36,563 bases of DNA, taken from positions 1 to 36,563 of the forward strand of contig CADDZM010000017.1 in NCBI GenBank assembly GCA_902812345.1, written 5' to 3'. This document shows positions 16,608 through 23,873 of this stretch, piece after piece. The notes under the pieces were generated by a model. That model was not told the origin of the DNA. It was given only the letters and a program-made list of their open reading frames with translations, and did no database searches. The translations under genes and the position numbers were made by a program. Position 1 is the first letter of the stretch; each line of letters starts with the position of its first letter. The stretch is from Chloroflexota bacterium. Lineage in GTDB: Bacteria > Chloroflexota > Chloroflexia > Chloroheliales > Chloroheliaceae.

Positions 16608-17231
16608 TCACTCACTTAATTCGTCCCAATAATCATCCTGCATACCTTCATACACCTGATAACCTTCTGGGTATTCATCGGTATAAAATGGGCCATCAAG
16701 GCCGTATTCATCAATACTTTGTCTTTTAACTAATAATTCTGGATGATATTTTTCAAACCAGATTAAAGCAGGTTCGACTCCTTGTATAAGGTCTGGCCCA
16801 GAGTCAGAACTTCCATCTGAAAAGTAATCAATTCTAAAAACGGCTGAAAATCCCTCAGTATACTCAGTATAAACGGATTTTATATCAGGTTGTTTTAACC
16901 AAAATGAGAAACCCTTATGCCTGATTGTTTCTAAAAGTTTCCTAAGCTCGGACGGTATCCCGCTCATAATTTTTTCAAATATCTGGTCGTTTGTTTTTGG
17001 CCGGTTGATCGTCCTGTTGAGCTGTATTATTTCATCAAAAGAGTCATCCTTCCCACCCCAGAAGTATTCATGACCATAAAATTCTGTGAGAATAAAATGC
17101 TCACAAGTACGCCCTTCATTGCTGTAATTCCTTTTATGACAAAAGGGGCAGCGAATATTTAAGGAGCCGTAATCGTAGTCTTGTTCGTCCTCGTCTTCAT
17201 CAATTTCTTCCAAATCCTCTGAATCGCTCAT
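16608..17231 (-). CDS. Acidic protein with N-terminal zinc-ribbon-like motif, function unknown
   Basis: The 207-residue protein opens with a run of Asp/Glu (about 4-20). A likely metal site follows: Cys28 and Cys31 (CPFC), Cys43 and His45 (CEH). The remainder is mixed alpha/beta, rich in Asp, Tyr and Phe, with an acidic C-terminus (DDYWDELSE). I do not recognise the family. The gene is clearly more AT-rich than its neighbours, which suggests transfer. ATG at 17231 has AGAGG upstream and lies 29 nt after the GH18 stop, so it may ride on that transcript. Similar small acidic proteins occur as immunity or antitoxin-like factors, but nothing here shows that, and no partner toxin gene is adjacent. 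Confidence 0.75.
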   Translation of the reverse strand: MSDSEDLEEIDEDEDEQDYDYGSLNIRCPFCHKRNYSNEGRTCEHFILTEFYGHEYFWGGKDDSFDEIIQLNRTINRPKTNDQIFEKIMSGIPSELRKLLETIRHKGFSFWLKQPDIKSVYTEYTEGFSAVFRIDYFSDGSSDSGPDLIQGVEPALIWFEKYHPELLVKRQSIDEYGLDGPFYTDEYPEGYQVYEGMQDDYWDELSE

Positions 17232-17260
17232 AATAAACCTCTTCTGAAGTAAGAACTAAT

Positions 17261-18973
17261 CTACAACCAACCTTTAGCAGCCATAATCTGGTTGCCCAGC
17301 AGACCCATCAATACTTCGAACTTCGTCCCGGCAAACTCAGGATGATATTCGAAGCGGTTGCGCTCGAAATACTGCACCGTATAGGTCTTGCCGTCTGCCG
17401 GGTTCAGTTCCTGAAATTCCTGGGAAATCGGGTAGCCGAACATCGCCAGCCCGCCGTTTTTCTCCCAGTAAGTCTTGAACGGGCCGCTCAAAGTATGGCC
17501 GGTTTCCGGGTAATAGTTAAATTTGGAAGTGTCTACCGCGTTAAGCAGCGTTTTGATTGAAAGCAGACTGCCGGGACTGCTGGCCGGAATAGGTCCGGGC
17601 GTGATGCGCTGGAAAGGCAGTTCGCTTTCGCGCCCGGCGGTCACCTGGCGGCCCAGCAGACCCAGCAGCACCTCGTACTGCGTCCCGGCGTATTCAGGAT
17701 GGTATTCGAAGCGGTTGCGCTCGAAATACTGGACGGTAAAGTTTTTGCCCGGTTCGCTGGGCGAACTCTCCTGGAACTCCTCGGTCCAGGGATAGCCGAA
17801 CTGGGCCAGCCCGCCGTATTTATCCCAGTAGCGTTTGAATACGTTCGAAAGAGTGTGGCCGGTCTGCGGGTAATAAACCCGGTAAGTGGTATCCGGGCCG
17901 GGCCGGACTACCGACTTGGTCGGCACCACCAGATTTTTGATAACCGGCCAGAAATCCTGCCCTTCGTGACCCAGCCGCCAGACCGCGAACCCGCGTACCT
18001 GCTGCTTTTTCATCAAATCAAACTTGGCCTGGATAGACTGGGCGTTCTCGAACCAGACCTGGTGAAGCTCGTCATTAGCAATGTAGTTGAGATAGGGCGT
18101 TTTGGACGAGTTGTCAAAGCCAAAAGTGCCGTTATTTGCCTGGCCCACTTCCATAGTATCGCTAAAATCGCGGCTGGTGGCGCGGTAGTTGGCAGGGTCT
18201 TTCTGACGCTGAGTAATATTCCAGTCGTAACCATAGAAAGGCACCCCCAGCAGAACTTTCCCGGCTCCAAAGAGCGGTACGGCGTAATTCAGCACTTTTT
18301 CCTGCCAGGTCACCGGGGCAACCGGGCCGGGCGCGCCACCTGAATACGAGTAATCGTAAGTCATGATTGTTACAAGGTCGAGGTAAGGCGCGAGGTTAGC
18401 GTAGTTATAAGCGGCGGAATACTGGGTCGTAAAGGCGCCGGTGGTGCGCGAAACGACCGCCATCGTCACCAGTTTGCCCCTGGGCCGGAGCCGGTTTGAT
18501 AGCTCGGCCATGAAATTAGTTAAAAGGGTCTCGCTGGCCGAATTCAGGTCTTCAAAATCTACCTGGTAGCCGTCATAGCTGTTTATAATGACCTGTTGCT
18601 CGATGGTATCCAGAATGCTTTTGAATTTAACCGGGTCGGAAAGCAACTTGTTGAAATTGTCTTTGGTCGGATCGTTTTGAATCATTGGCACGACTTTGAT
18701 GCCTTTGGAGTGGGCGAAAGTCGTGACATCAGTCCTGTTCGCGCCGCGAATGGTCCCGTCGTTTTGCAAGCGGTAGTAGTCGGGCGAAATCACGTCTATG
18801 TTCTGGTAATTCGCCTGAAGTGAGGCGTTTGAATTGCCATTGACGAAGTAAAACCAGCGGAGTGGAATCGGCGGGGCCGCGCTAACGGTTGGGGTTGGCC
18901 CGGACATGGCGATTAAAAATAAACTGGTCAGTAAGAGCGAAACCAGGGCTGTAACCTTGAACTGTTGTTGCAT
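17261..18973 (-). CDS. Secreted glycoside hydrolase family 18 protein with two C-terminal repeats
   Basis: The 570-residue protein has a signal peptide (about 1-32, cleavage near TVSA-A). The GH18 barrel follows (about 37-350), with catalytic segment DGYQVDFE at 134-141. The acid/base Glu141 and Asp139 are present, and Gln replaces the first inner Asp, as in YaaH/SleL-like members that have Asn there. YDYSYSGG and AVWRLGHEG are further GH18 strand motifs. Two ~80-residue modules follow at about 365-445 and 487-566, each reading YYP-TGHTL ... W-K-GGLA-FGYP ... YFERNRFEYHPE ... LLG. Such enzymes cut N-acetylglucosamine polymers, here possibly peptidoglycan or chitin. I chose ATG 18973 (AAAGGA upstream) over an upstream frame start at 19033. 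Confidence 0.88.
   Translation of the reverse strand: MQQQFKVTALVSLLLTSLFLIAMSGPTPTVSAAPPIPLRWFYFVNGNSNASLQANYQNIDVISPDYYRLQNDGTIRGANRTDVTTFAHSKGIKVVPMIQNDPTKDNFNKLLSDPVKFKSILDTIEQQVIINSYDGYQVDFEDLNSASETLLTNFMAELSNRLRPRGKLVTMAVVSRTTGAFTTQYSAAYNYANLAPYLDLVTIMTYDYSYSGGAPGPVAPVTWQEKVLNYAVPLFGAGKVLLGVPFYGYDWNITQRQKDPANYRATSRDFSDTMEVGQANNGTFGFDNSSKTPYLNYIANDELHQVWFENAQSIQAKFDLMKKQQVRGFAVWRLGHEGQDFWPVIKNLVVPTKSVVRPGPDTTYRVYYPQTGHTLSNVFKRYWDKYGGLAQFGYPWTEEFQESSPSEPGKNFTVQYFERNRFEYHPEYAGTQYEVLLGLLGRQVTAGRESELPFQRITPGPIPASSPGSLLSIKTLLNAVDTSKFNYYPETGHTLSGPFKTYWEKNGGLAMFGYPISQEFQELNPADGKTYTVQYFERNRFEYHPEFAGTKFEVLMGLLGNQIMAAKGWL
17277..17880 (-). repeat. Duplicated ~240-bp module inside the GH18 gene
   Basis: The stretches around 17277-17515 and 17640-17880 encode the two C-terminal modules. 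They remain close at the DNA level, for example the identical 20 bases TATTCGAAGCGGTTGCGCTC at about 17347-17366 and 17703-17722. This points to intragenic duplication or gene conversion. Confidence 0.75.
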
Positions 18974-19042
18974 GAATATTCCTTTTCGGTCACGAATAAC
19001 AAAGTAAGCAGGAAAGAATCCCTTTTGGCGCAATAATTAACG

Positions 19043-19081
19043 TAAAAAGAAGCCCTAAAAAGAAGCCCTAAAAAGAAGCCC
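19043..19081 (-). repeat. Three tandem copies of a 13-bp unit in the GH18 leader
   Basis: TAAAAAGAAGCCC occurs three times without gaps at 19043-19055, 19056-19068 and 19069-19081. On the presumed transcript (minus strand) it reads GGGCTTCTTTTTA three times. It lies between the promoter at 19147-19174 and the start codon at 18973. Confidence 0.85.
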
Positions 19082-19146
19082 CAATTCAAGCAGGAGTCCC
19101 GGGCGAGTTTCGTAAGCTGTAGAGGCTCACAAAAATTATTAAAGAA

Positions 19147-19174
19147 ATTATAGCAAAGCCGATATTTAAAACAA
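19147..19174 (-). promoter_or_regulatory. Promoter of the GH18 gene with extended -10 box
   Basis: On the minus strand TGC-TATAAT (-10 at 19147-19152, preceded by TGC) is a full extended -10 box. A weak -35, TTGTTT (19169-19174), lies 16 bases upstream. The leader would be about 167 nt and contains the triple 13-bp repeat. Confidence 0.55.
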
Positions 19175-19311
19175 CGGTCTTATTAAATACAGAAAAATAA
19201 TACCGAAAATTTAGGTCAGGGTAAGAAAAACCCCGCAAAATCAATCCGCAAAACTTCGACCGGCTGCTTCAACCGTAAAGTGGAACGGGCGCCAGGAGAA
19301 ACCAGCCCGGC

Positions 19312-21366
19312 TTACTCGTTCCGCAACAGGCGCTGGCGGTATTTCTGGCGGTATTCGGGAATTTCAAGCATCGGTGGGCGCTCGATATCCTCAATATGCC
19401 GCAAGCTCAACCGCAAACCTTCCTCGCCGTGCGTGATTAGCTTCATGGTCCGGTTGACATCCTCGGTCAGGCGCAACCGCTCGCGTTCTTCCAGGCGTTT
19501 GATAACGACCTGGGTAATGGCGAACGCCATCTGGCTGAGGGCTCCCAGTTCCTGGTTGCGGTGCTGGCGTTCTCTTAAATTGACCTGCCCAAGTGCGTTA
19601 AGGCCAAAGCGTTCCAGCACGTCTATTAAATGACCCGTTTCCACCCCATACCCTGTGAAGAACGGCAACTGCTCCAGGCAGGTCCGCCGCCCTGCGTACT
19701 CTCCGGCCAGGGGTTGTATCATCCCGCTAAGTTCCGGGAAGAACAGGTTAAACAACGGTCGGATGGTTAATTCGGTTACGCGCCCGCCGCCGGTTTCATA
19801 TATTTTGTCTCCGACCCGGATTGGCCGCCGGTAGTACCCTTTTACATACTGGATGCGCGGTTCTTTTAAAAGCGGCCCGACCAGGCCGTAGACAAAGCGC
19901 GGGTCCATATTGATGATATCCGTATCAACCCAGCAAATAATGTCGCCCTTGAGGACATACATGCTTTTCCAGAGCGCCTCACCCTTGCCCCGGCGCGCTG
20001 GAATTGACGGCAGCACCTCCTGGTGTATATGAACCGGCACACCCAGTTCCCGGGCGATTTCGACGGTGCGGTCGCTGCTCTGGCTGTCTATAACGACTAT
20101 TTCATCGAGCAGCTGGTACTTATCAAACAGTTCTTTCTTGATGACCGAGATAACGTCGCCAATCGTTTTTTCTTCGTTAAGGGCCGGTAGGCCGAGGCTG
20201 ATGGTCAGCCCCTGGGTTTTCTTATTGTGGATAAGGCGCTCGATGTCGCCAAATTCCTCGGCGTCAAAGGTATTTTCGGCAAACCATTTATCAACCAGCC
20301 GCGAGATATTATCCTCGTTCGCAATCGCCAACCGGGCCTGGGCTTCCTGCTTGCGCCGCAACCGGGCAAAGTAGAAGTCACGCGGTGCGCCGGTCCTTAC
20401 TATTATAACGCCCGGTCCGCCGCGTGGTTGCTCTTTTTGTGAGGCGTTATCCATGCGGTCAGGCGCTCTGGTCTGGCTCATAACAGCCTGGGCTACCGGA
20501 CCGAAAGGATTTTGCAAAAGAGCTTCAGCCCGGGTCGGACCCATTCGGAGCGAAGCGCTCATGGTCGCGCCCAGGATGACCAGGTTATAGCCCTGCTGGG
20601 CCTCTCGGACAATCGCTTCCTGGGGATTTATGGAGACCACCTGCCGGCGCCGGATGCGAGAGCGGCCCGCCATTTCGCGCAGGAGGTCGGCGTAACCCGA
20701 GTCGTCGACCGTATCGTCCAGACCGTCGCCGTCAGCATCCTGCCGGACCACGTGCAGCACGGTTACTTCGCCCTGGGTCTGGTCGGCGACACCGCTGGCA
20801 AGGCTTAAACCAAGTTCGGAGAAAGGGCCGCCGCGGGCCGCCAGTAACACCCGCTGGCTCTGCTCGATATCCACGCCGGGTCCGATAATTGCCAGGTCGC
20901 ACAGGGGCCGGCGCATCATTTCTTCGAGCGGCGCGTGGGTTTCTCCGGCCTGGTCGGTGTGCCGCAATCTCGGCTCGTCGAACCAGCGCGCTTCCAGTAG
21001 AAGCAGGTCAATCTGGTTCTCTAAAACGGCGTCGTTCAGTTCCTGGCTCAGTTCCCGGATATTGCAGACTCTGACCGATGTTTTAATCTCTTGCTGGTCG
21101 GGCGGGCTGTTTTGCTCGGCCTCGGCGATAAGCTGGCTGAGCAAAGTGCGCTGGCTCTGGGCCGGCATGGCTCCCTCGCTAAGCGATTGGCCTTCCCCGA
21201 CCGGGATAAGACCCAGGACGGTCAGGCTGACGGCTTGCTGGGCCTGGGCCAGGGCTTGCCCGACCCGGATAAGCCGGATTACCTCGGCCCGGTGGCTTTC
21301 GCTCTGTTCGGTGCGTTCTTCAAGCGCAAGCAGCACCCGGTAGGGCCGCTTTTGTTCGTTGGTCAT
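19312..21366 (-). CDS. Universal-stress-domain / glucosyl-3-phosphoglycerate synthase-like fusion
   Basis: The 684-residue protein has two parts. The N-terminal ~310 residues look like two universal-stress-protein-type units (RVLLALEER ... DLLLLEARWF; QRVLLAARGGPFSELGL ... YNLVILGATMS). From about 384 a family-2-fold glycosyltransferase follows: LTISLGLPALNEEKTIGDV, EIVVIDSQSSD, CWVDTDI (DxD-type metal site, about 475), PLAGEYAGRR and GYGVETGHLIDV, then RQHRNQEL. These are the marks of GpgS/GT81 enzymes, which join glucose to 3-phosphoglycerate for glucosylglycerate or related polymers. A DADGDGLDD loop sits inside the second stress unit. ATG 21366 has AGGAG nine bases upstream. The partner phosphatase is not in the window, so a mannosyl variant or other acceptor cannot be excluded. 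Confidence 0.87.
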   Translation of the reverse strand: MTNEQKRPYRVLLALEERTEQSESHRAEVIRLIRVGQALAQAQQAVSLTVLGLIPVGEGQSLSEGAMPAQSQRTLLSQLIAEAEQNSPPDQQEIKTSVRVCNIRELSQELNDAVLENQIDLLLLEARWFDEPRLRHTDQAGETHAPLEEMMRRPLCDLAIIGPGVDIEQSQRVLLAARGGPFSELGLSLASGVADQTQGEVTVLHVVRQDADGDGLDDTVDDSGYADLLREMAGRSRIRRRQVVSINPQEAIVREAQQGYNLVILGATMSASLRMGPTRAEALLQNPFGPVAQAVMSQTRAPDRMDNASQKEQPRGGPGVIIVRTGAPRDFYFARLRRKQEAQARLAIANEDNISRLVDKWFAENTFDAEEFGDIERLIHNKKTQGLTISLGLPALNEEKTIGDVISVIKKELFDKYQLLDEIVVIDSQSSDRTVEIARELGVPVHIHQEVLPSIPARRGKGEALWKSMYVLKGDIICWVDTDIINMDPRFVYGLVGPLLKEPRIQYVKGYYRRPIRVGDKIYETGGGRVTELTIRPLFNLFFPELSGMIQPLAGEYAGRRTCLEQLPFFTGYGVETGHLIDVLERFGLNALGQVNLRERQHRNQELGALSQMAFAITQVVIKRLEERERLRLTEDVNRTMKLITHGEEGLRLSLRHIEDIERPPMLEIPEYRQKYRQRLLRNE

Positions 21367-21521
21367 TATTTATTCTCCTGAGAGCCAGGTTCAGTAGTCA
21401 GTAATAAGTTACCTGGCCTCTTCTATCCTTCCCGGTTCCATATTTCGTGCAAATAAAAGAGAGTCGGTTTCGTTCCTGAAGTCAAAAAATCTTTACAGGT
21501 GGTTCCTTATTTGATTCACGT

Positions 21522-22799
21522 TCAACGTTTTACGTTCAACGCTAACGGAATTATTTGATTCTCGAAAATGCTTTCCCAGGTGTAATTTTCCAGCACGTGA
21601 CGGCGCAACTTGAATTGGCGGTTGGCGGTACATTCCTCGATAATCTGCCGGGCAATCTTTTCAGGCGGGTCGGACGGTTCGAAATAGGAAAGAGTATCCC
21701 CGGCGATTTCCACAAATGGAGCCAGCCGGGTGCTAAAAATCGGCAGGCGGATCATCCCAGCCTCAATAATCGGCAGTCCGAAACCTTCCTGGGTCGAAGG
21801 GAAAAAGAGTAAATCGGCCACCCGGTAGAGGTCGGCAATGGTTTCATCACTCAGGGTGCGCGGCATTCCGGCGGCATCCTGCCAGGTTTCCATCAAAAGA
21901 ACCACTTCTTGTTCAGCCCCCAGCTTCTGGCGCAAGTCGAGTAGTTCGCGGACGTATTCGTCGTTTTTAGGGTTATGCGGGCCGGGCGGGCCGGTCACGA
22001 CCAACCGTACCGGGAGGTTCATCTTTTTTAGAGCGGCCACCACCTGGAGAGCGAGTTCGATATTCTTGCGCCGGGTCAGGCGAGCCGGCAGCAGCAGCAG
22101 CCAGGCTCCATGACGCTGGGCGGCGGCTAACCCGGTCTGCTCTAGAATCTGGCGGACTTCAGTTCCCAGCTTCATAAAGTCGCTGTAAGCCATGCCGTTT
22201 GGCACAACCGGCACCCGGCTGGCTGGCGGGGCGGGGCGGAAAGATTCAAGGATTTCCAGTTTGCGTTGCGGCGAGATAGCCACATAGGTCACACCGGGCG
22301 CAGCCGTCCGCAATAAGTGCCAGGGGTAGCCGGGGTGCATCACCGGAGCGTAAAGCTCATTGGTCCAGGCCAGGTCGTGGCACCAGGCGACGAATTTGGT
22401 CTGCGGCAGGTCGCGAGACAGGTCGAACAGGGCGGCGGTGAGAGGCAGATTTTTGTGCAGGGTAAAGGCGTTATGGACAAAGCAAGCGTCAAAATCCTGT
22501 AGTTGTGAGAGCAAACTCTGGTAGATAGCTTGTTTAAATACCTCGAACCCTTCCGGGAGTTCGCCCCGGTCAAGCGCGCCGTTCAGTTGTAGAAGGCGTT
22601 CGTTTTTGCTGTCTATAAGCGGCTCAATAACGGTCCTGATATTGGCCTGCTCGGAAGCGGGGACCGGGCCGCGCCCGGCGAACAAAGTTACATGGTATCC
22701 GGCGGCGGCAAAAAGCCTGGCGTGGGCCGCCATTATTGCTTCTACCCCGCCCACAACCGGCGGGCAGGTATAATGTAAAAACGCTATTTTTCCTGGCAT
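21522..22799 (-). CDS. Glycosyltransferase family 4 protein
   Basis: The 425-residue protein is a GT-B retaining glycosyltransferase. Its N-terminal domain has the glycine-rich loop YTCPPVVGGVEAIMAAHARLF, and the hinge leads to LLLLPARLTRRKNIELALQVVAAL. The donor-binding EX7E motif is present (EGFGLPIIE, about 335-345), as is LVVTGPPGPHNPKNDEYV. It uses an NDP-sugar and has an unknown acceptor. It is encoded 155 nt upstream of the GpgS-like fusion on the same strand. A second sugar addition to glucosylglycerate, as in mannosylglucosylglycerate synthesis, is one possibility, but general surface-glycan work is equally likely. The stop codon lies inside a short ACGTTCAACGT direct repeat (21518-21528 and 21532-21541). 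Confidence 0.88.
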   Translation of the reverse strand: MPGKIAFLHYTCPPVVGGVEAIMAAHARLFAAAGYHVTLFAGRGPVPASEQANIRTVIEPLIDSKNERLLQLNGALDRGELPEGFEVFKQAIYQSLLSQLQDFDACFVHNAFTLHKNLPLTAALFDLSRDLPQTKFVAWCHDLAWTNELYAPVMHPGYPWHLLRTAAPGVTYVAISPQRKLEILESFRPAPPASRVPVVPNGMAYSDFMKLGTEVRQILEQTGLAAAQRHGAWLLLLPARLTRRKNIELALQVVAALKKMNLPVRLVVTGPPGPHNPKNDEYVRELLDLRQKLGAEQEVVLLMETWQDAAGMPRTLSDETIADLYRVADLLFFPSTQEGFGLPIIEAGMIRLPIFSTRLAPFVEIAGDTLSYFEPSDPPEKIARQIIEECTANRQFKLRRHVLENYTWESIFENQIIPLALNVKR

Positions 22800-22821
22800 T
22801 AGTTTTCTACCGGACTAAAAA

Positions 22822-22861
22822 AATAAAAGCGGGAAGCCTTCAAGCTTAACCCGCTTTTATT
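22822..22861 (-). terminator. Rho-independent terminator of the PspA gene
   Basis: AATAAAAGCGGG (22822-22833) and CCCGCTTTTATT (22850-22861) pair perfectly over 12 bp. An inner AAGC/GCTT pair extends the stem. On the minus strand it is followed by a T-rich run. It lies 39 nt past the PspA stop and ends before the GT4 start at 22799. Confidence 0.85.
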
Positions 22862-22899
22862 ACCCGTCTTTGGACCCGCAGGCACCCCCGCTTGCCGGC

Positions 22900-23583
22900 C
22901 TAACTGGCCCCGCCCATGCCCATCCGGGACTTGAGAGATTTCAGTTCGTCGTCCATGGTATCACCGGCATCCAGTTGGCGCAACTGGTCGTCAATACTGG
23001 AAGCGCCGCCGGTATTGAGTTCCATTTCGGCGGCGGCCCGCGCTTCTTGTTCGCGGATACGCCGGTCAATCCGACCAATTTCGCTGCTGGCGTCGAGATT
23101 ATTCATTGCTGACAACTGCTTGGCGATATTGCTTTGAGCAATGGCCTGGCGGTGCCGGGCAATCATTACGTCGCGGTTGCGCACGGAGTCATCGCGTTTG
23201 CGCATCAACAAATCAAGCTGGCCGCGCAGTTTTTCGACCATACCGTGCTGCGAGTCAAACTGCTGCTGGTAGGTTGCCGAAATGCCTTCATAATCTTTCT
23301 TGCGGCGCAAGCATTCAACCGCCAGGTCGTCACGTCCGGCTTTTACGGCGCGCTGGGCTTTATTGTCCCATTCCTTGGCTTGCTGGTCGGCACTGGCTTT
23401 TTCGGCTTCAAGTTGTTTTTCCTGGGCGATTACTGTTGCGACCTGGCCTTTGGCCTGCTCAATGGCGTCATTCATATCGCGAATAATCTGGTCCAGCATT
23501 TTTTCTGGATCTTCGGCCCGGTCAAGGGCCGCATTAACATTCGAGCGAAGAATAGTAGAAATTCTATCGAGGATGCCTGGCAT
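22900..23583 (-). CDS. PspA/IM30 family membrane-stress protein
   Basis: The 227-residue, almost wholly helical protein has the family opening ILDRISTILRSNVNAALDRAEDPEKMLDQIIRDM. Long charged coiled-coil helices follow, with QAQRAVKAGRDDLAVECLRRK-type sequence in the middle and MNNLDASSEIGRIDRRIREQEARA later. PspA/Vipp1 proteins assemble into ESCRT-III-like rods on the inner membrane and respond to loss of membrane integrity. The ATG has a perfect AAGGAGG five bases upstream, implying strong translation. It has its own terminator and a long, structured upstream region. No pspBC or pspF-like gene is adjacent, and no sigma-54 site with correct spacing was found before it. Confidence 0.92.
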   Translation of the reverse strand: MPGILDRISTILRSNVNAALDRAEDPEKMLDQIIRDMNDAIEQAKGQVATVIAQEKQLEAEKASADQQAKEWDNKAQRAVKAGRDDLAVECLRRKKDYEGISATYQQQFDSQHGMVEKLRGQLDLLMRKRDDSVRNRDVMIARHRQAIAQSNIAKQLSAMNNLDASSEIGRIDRRIREQEARAAAEMELNTGGASSIDDQLRQLDAGDTMDDELKSLKSRMGMGGAS

Positions 23584-23705
23584 ATTGCCTCCTTAAAGGG
23601 CCGGCCTTTGGGCCAGCCGGTCTCATGCTTTATTGATTGCGGTTTAATAGGTCCGTGCAATTATCCCTGGGCCAAACCGAGGCCGTTTGCTCGAAACCGA
23701 TCCGA

Positions 23706-23813
23706 CAAAGCTGAAAAACGGTCTAGTCCGGCGAATTTCGCCTCATAACTTTATCCTATCACGTTTTAAGTTATGAGTCTATACGTCCCGATTTGAATTA
23801 TGTTTCAGCTTTG
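23706..23813. repeat. Long interrupted palindrome upstream of pspA
   Basis: The outer arms CAAAGCTGAAA (23706-23716) and TTTCAGCTTTG (23803-23813) pair perfectly, as do inner arms CTCATAACTT (23742-23751) and AAGTTATGAG (23768-23777). The segments between outer and inner arms are exactly 25 nt on both sides, and the loop is 16 nt. GGCGAATTTCGCC (23730-23742) is itself palindromic. It could be a folded leader RNA of pspA, an operator complex or a miniature-element remnant. Confidence 0.65.
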
Positions 23814-23873
23814 CCAACCTTATTTTCTTTTAAGCGTACCCCTACCTCTATTCATTGGTCCCGGGATAACTGC

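Larger units (their letters stand above)
18974..19311. other. Intergenic region between the GpgS-like fusion gene and the GH18 gene
   Basis: This 338-bp AT-rich stretch holds the GH18 promoter, its long leader and the triple repeat. Near 19230-19260 the sequence CCCCGCAAAATCAATCCGCAAAA could end the upstream transcript, but no clean hairpin is seen. No small gene was recognised. Confidence 0.5.

Noticed and set aside
18974-19033. Upstream start for the GH18 protein
   Set aside because: It would put 20 extra residues before a clean signal peptide; ATG 18973 has AAAGGA upstream.
21518-21541. ACGTTCAACGT direct repeat as a regulatory site
   Set aside because: It overlaps the last codons of the GT4 gene and is short; similar GTTGAACGT words occur elsewhere (33870) and look like background.
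23651-23673. Sigma-54-like site before pspA (TTGGCCC ... TTGC on the minus strand)
   Set aside because: The GG and GC elements are 13 bases apart instead of 10, so it cannot act as a -24/-12 promoter.
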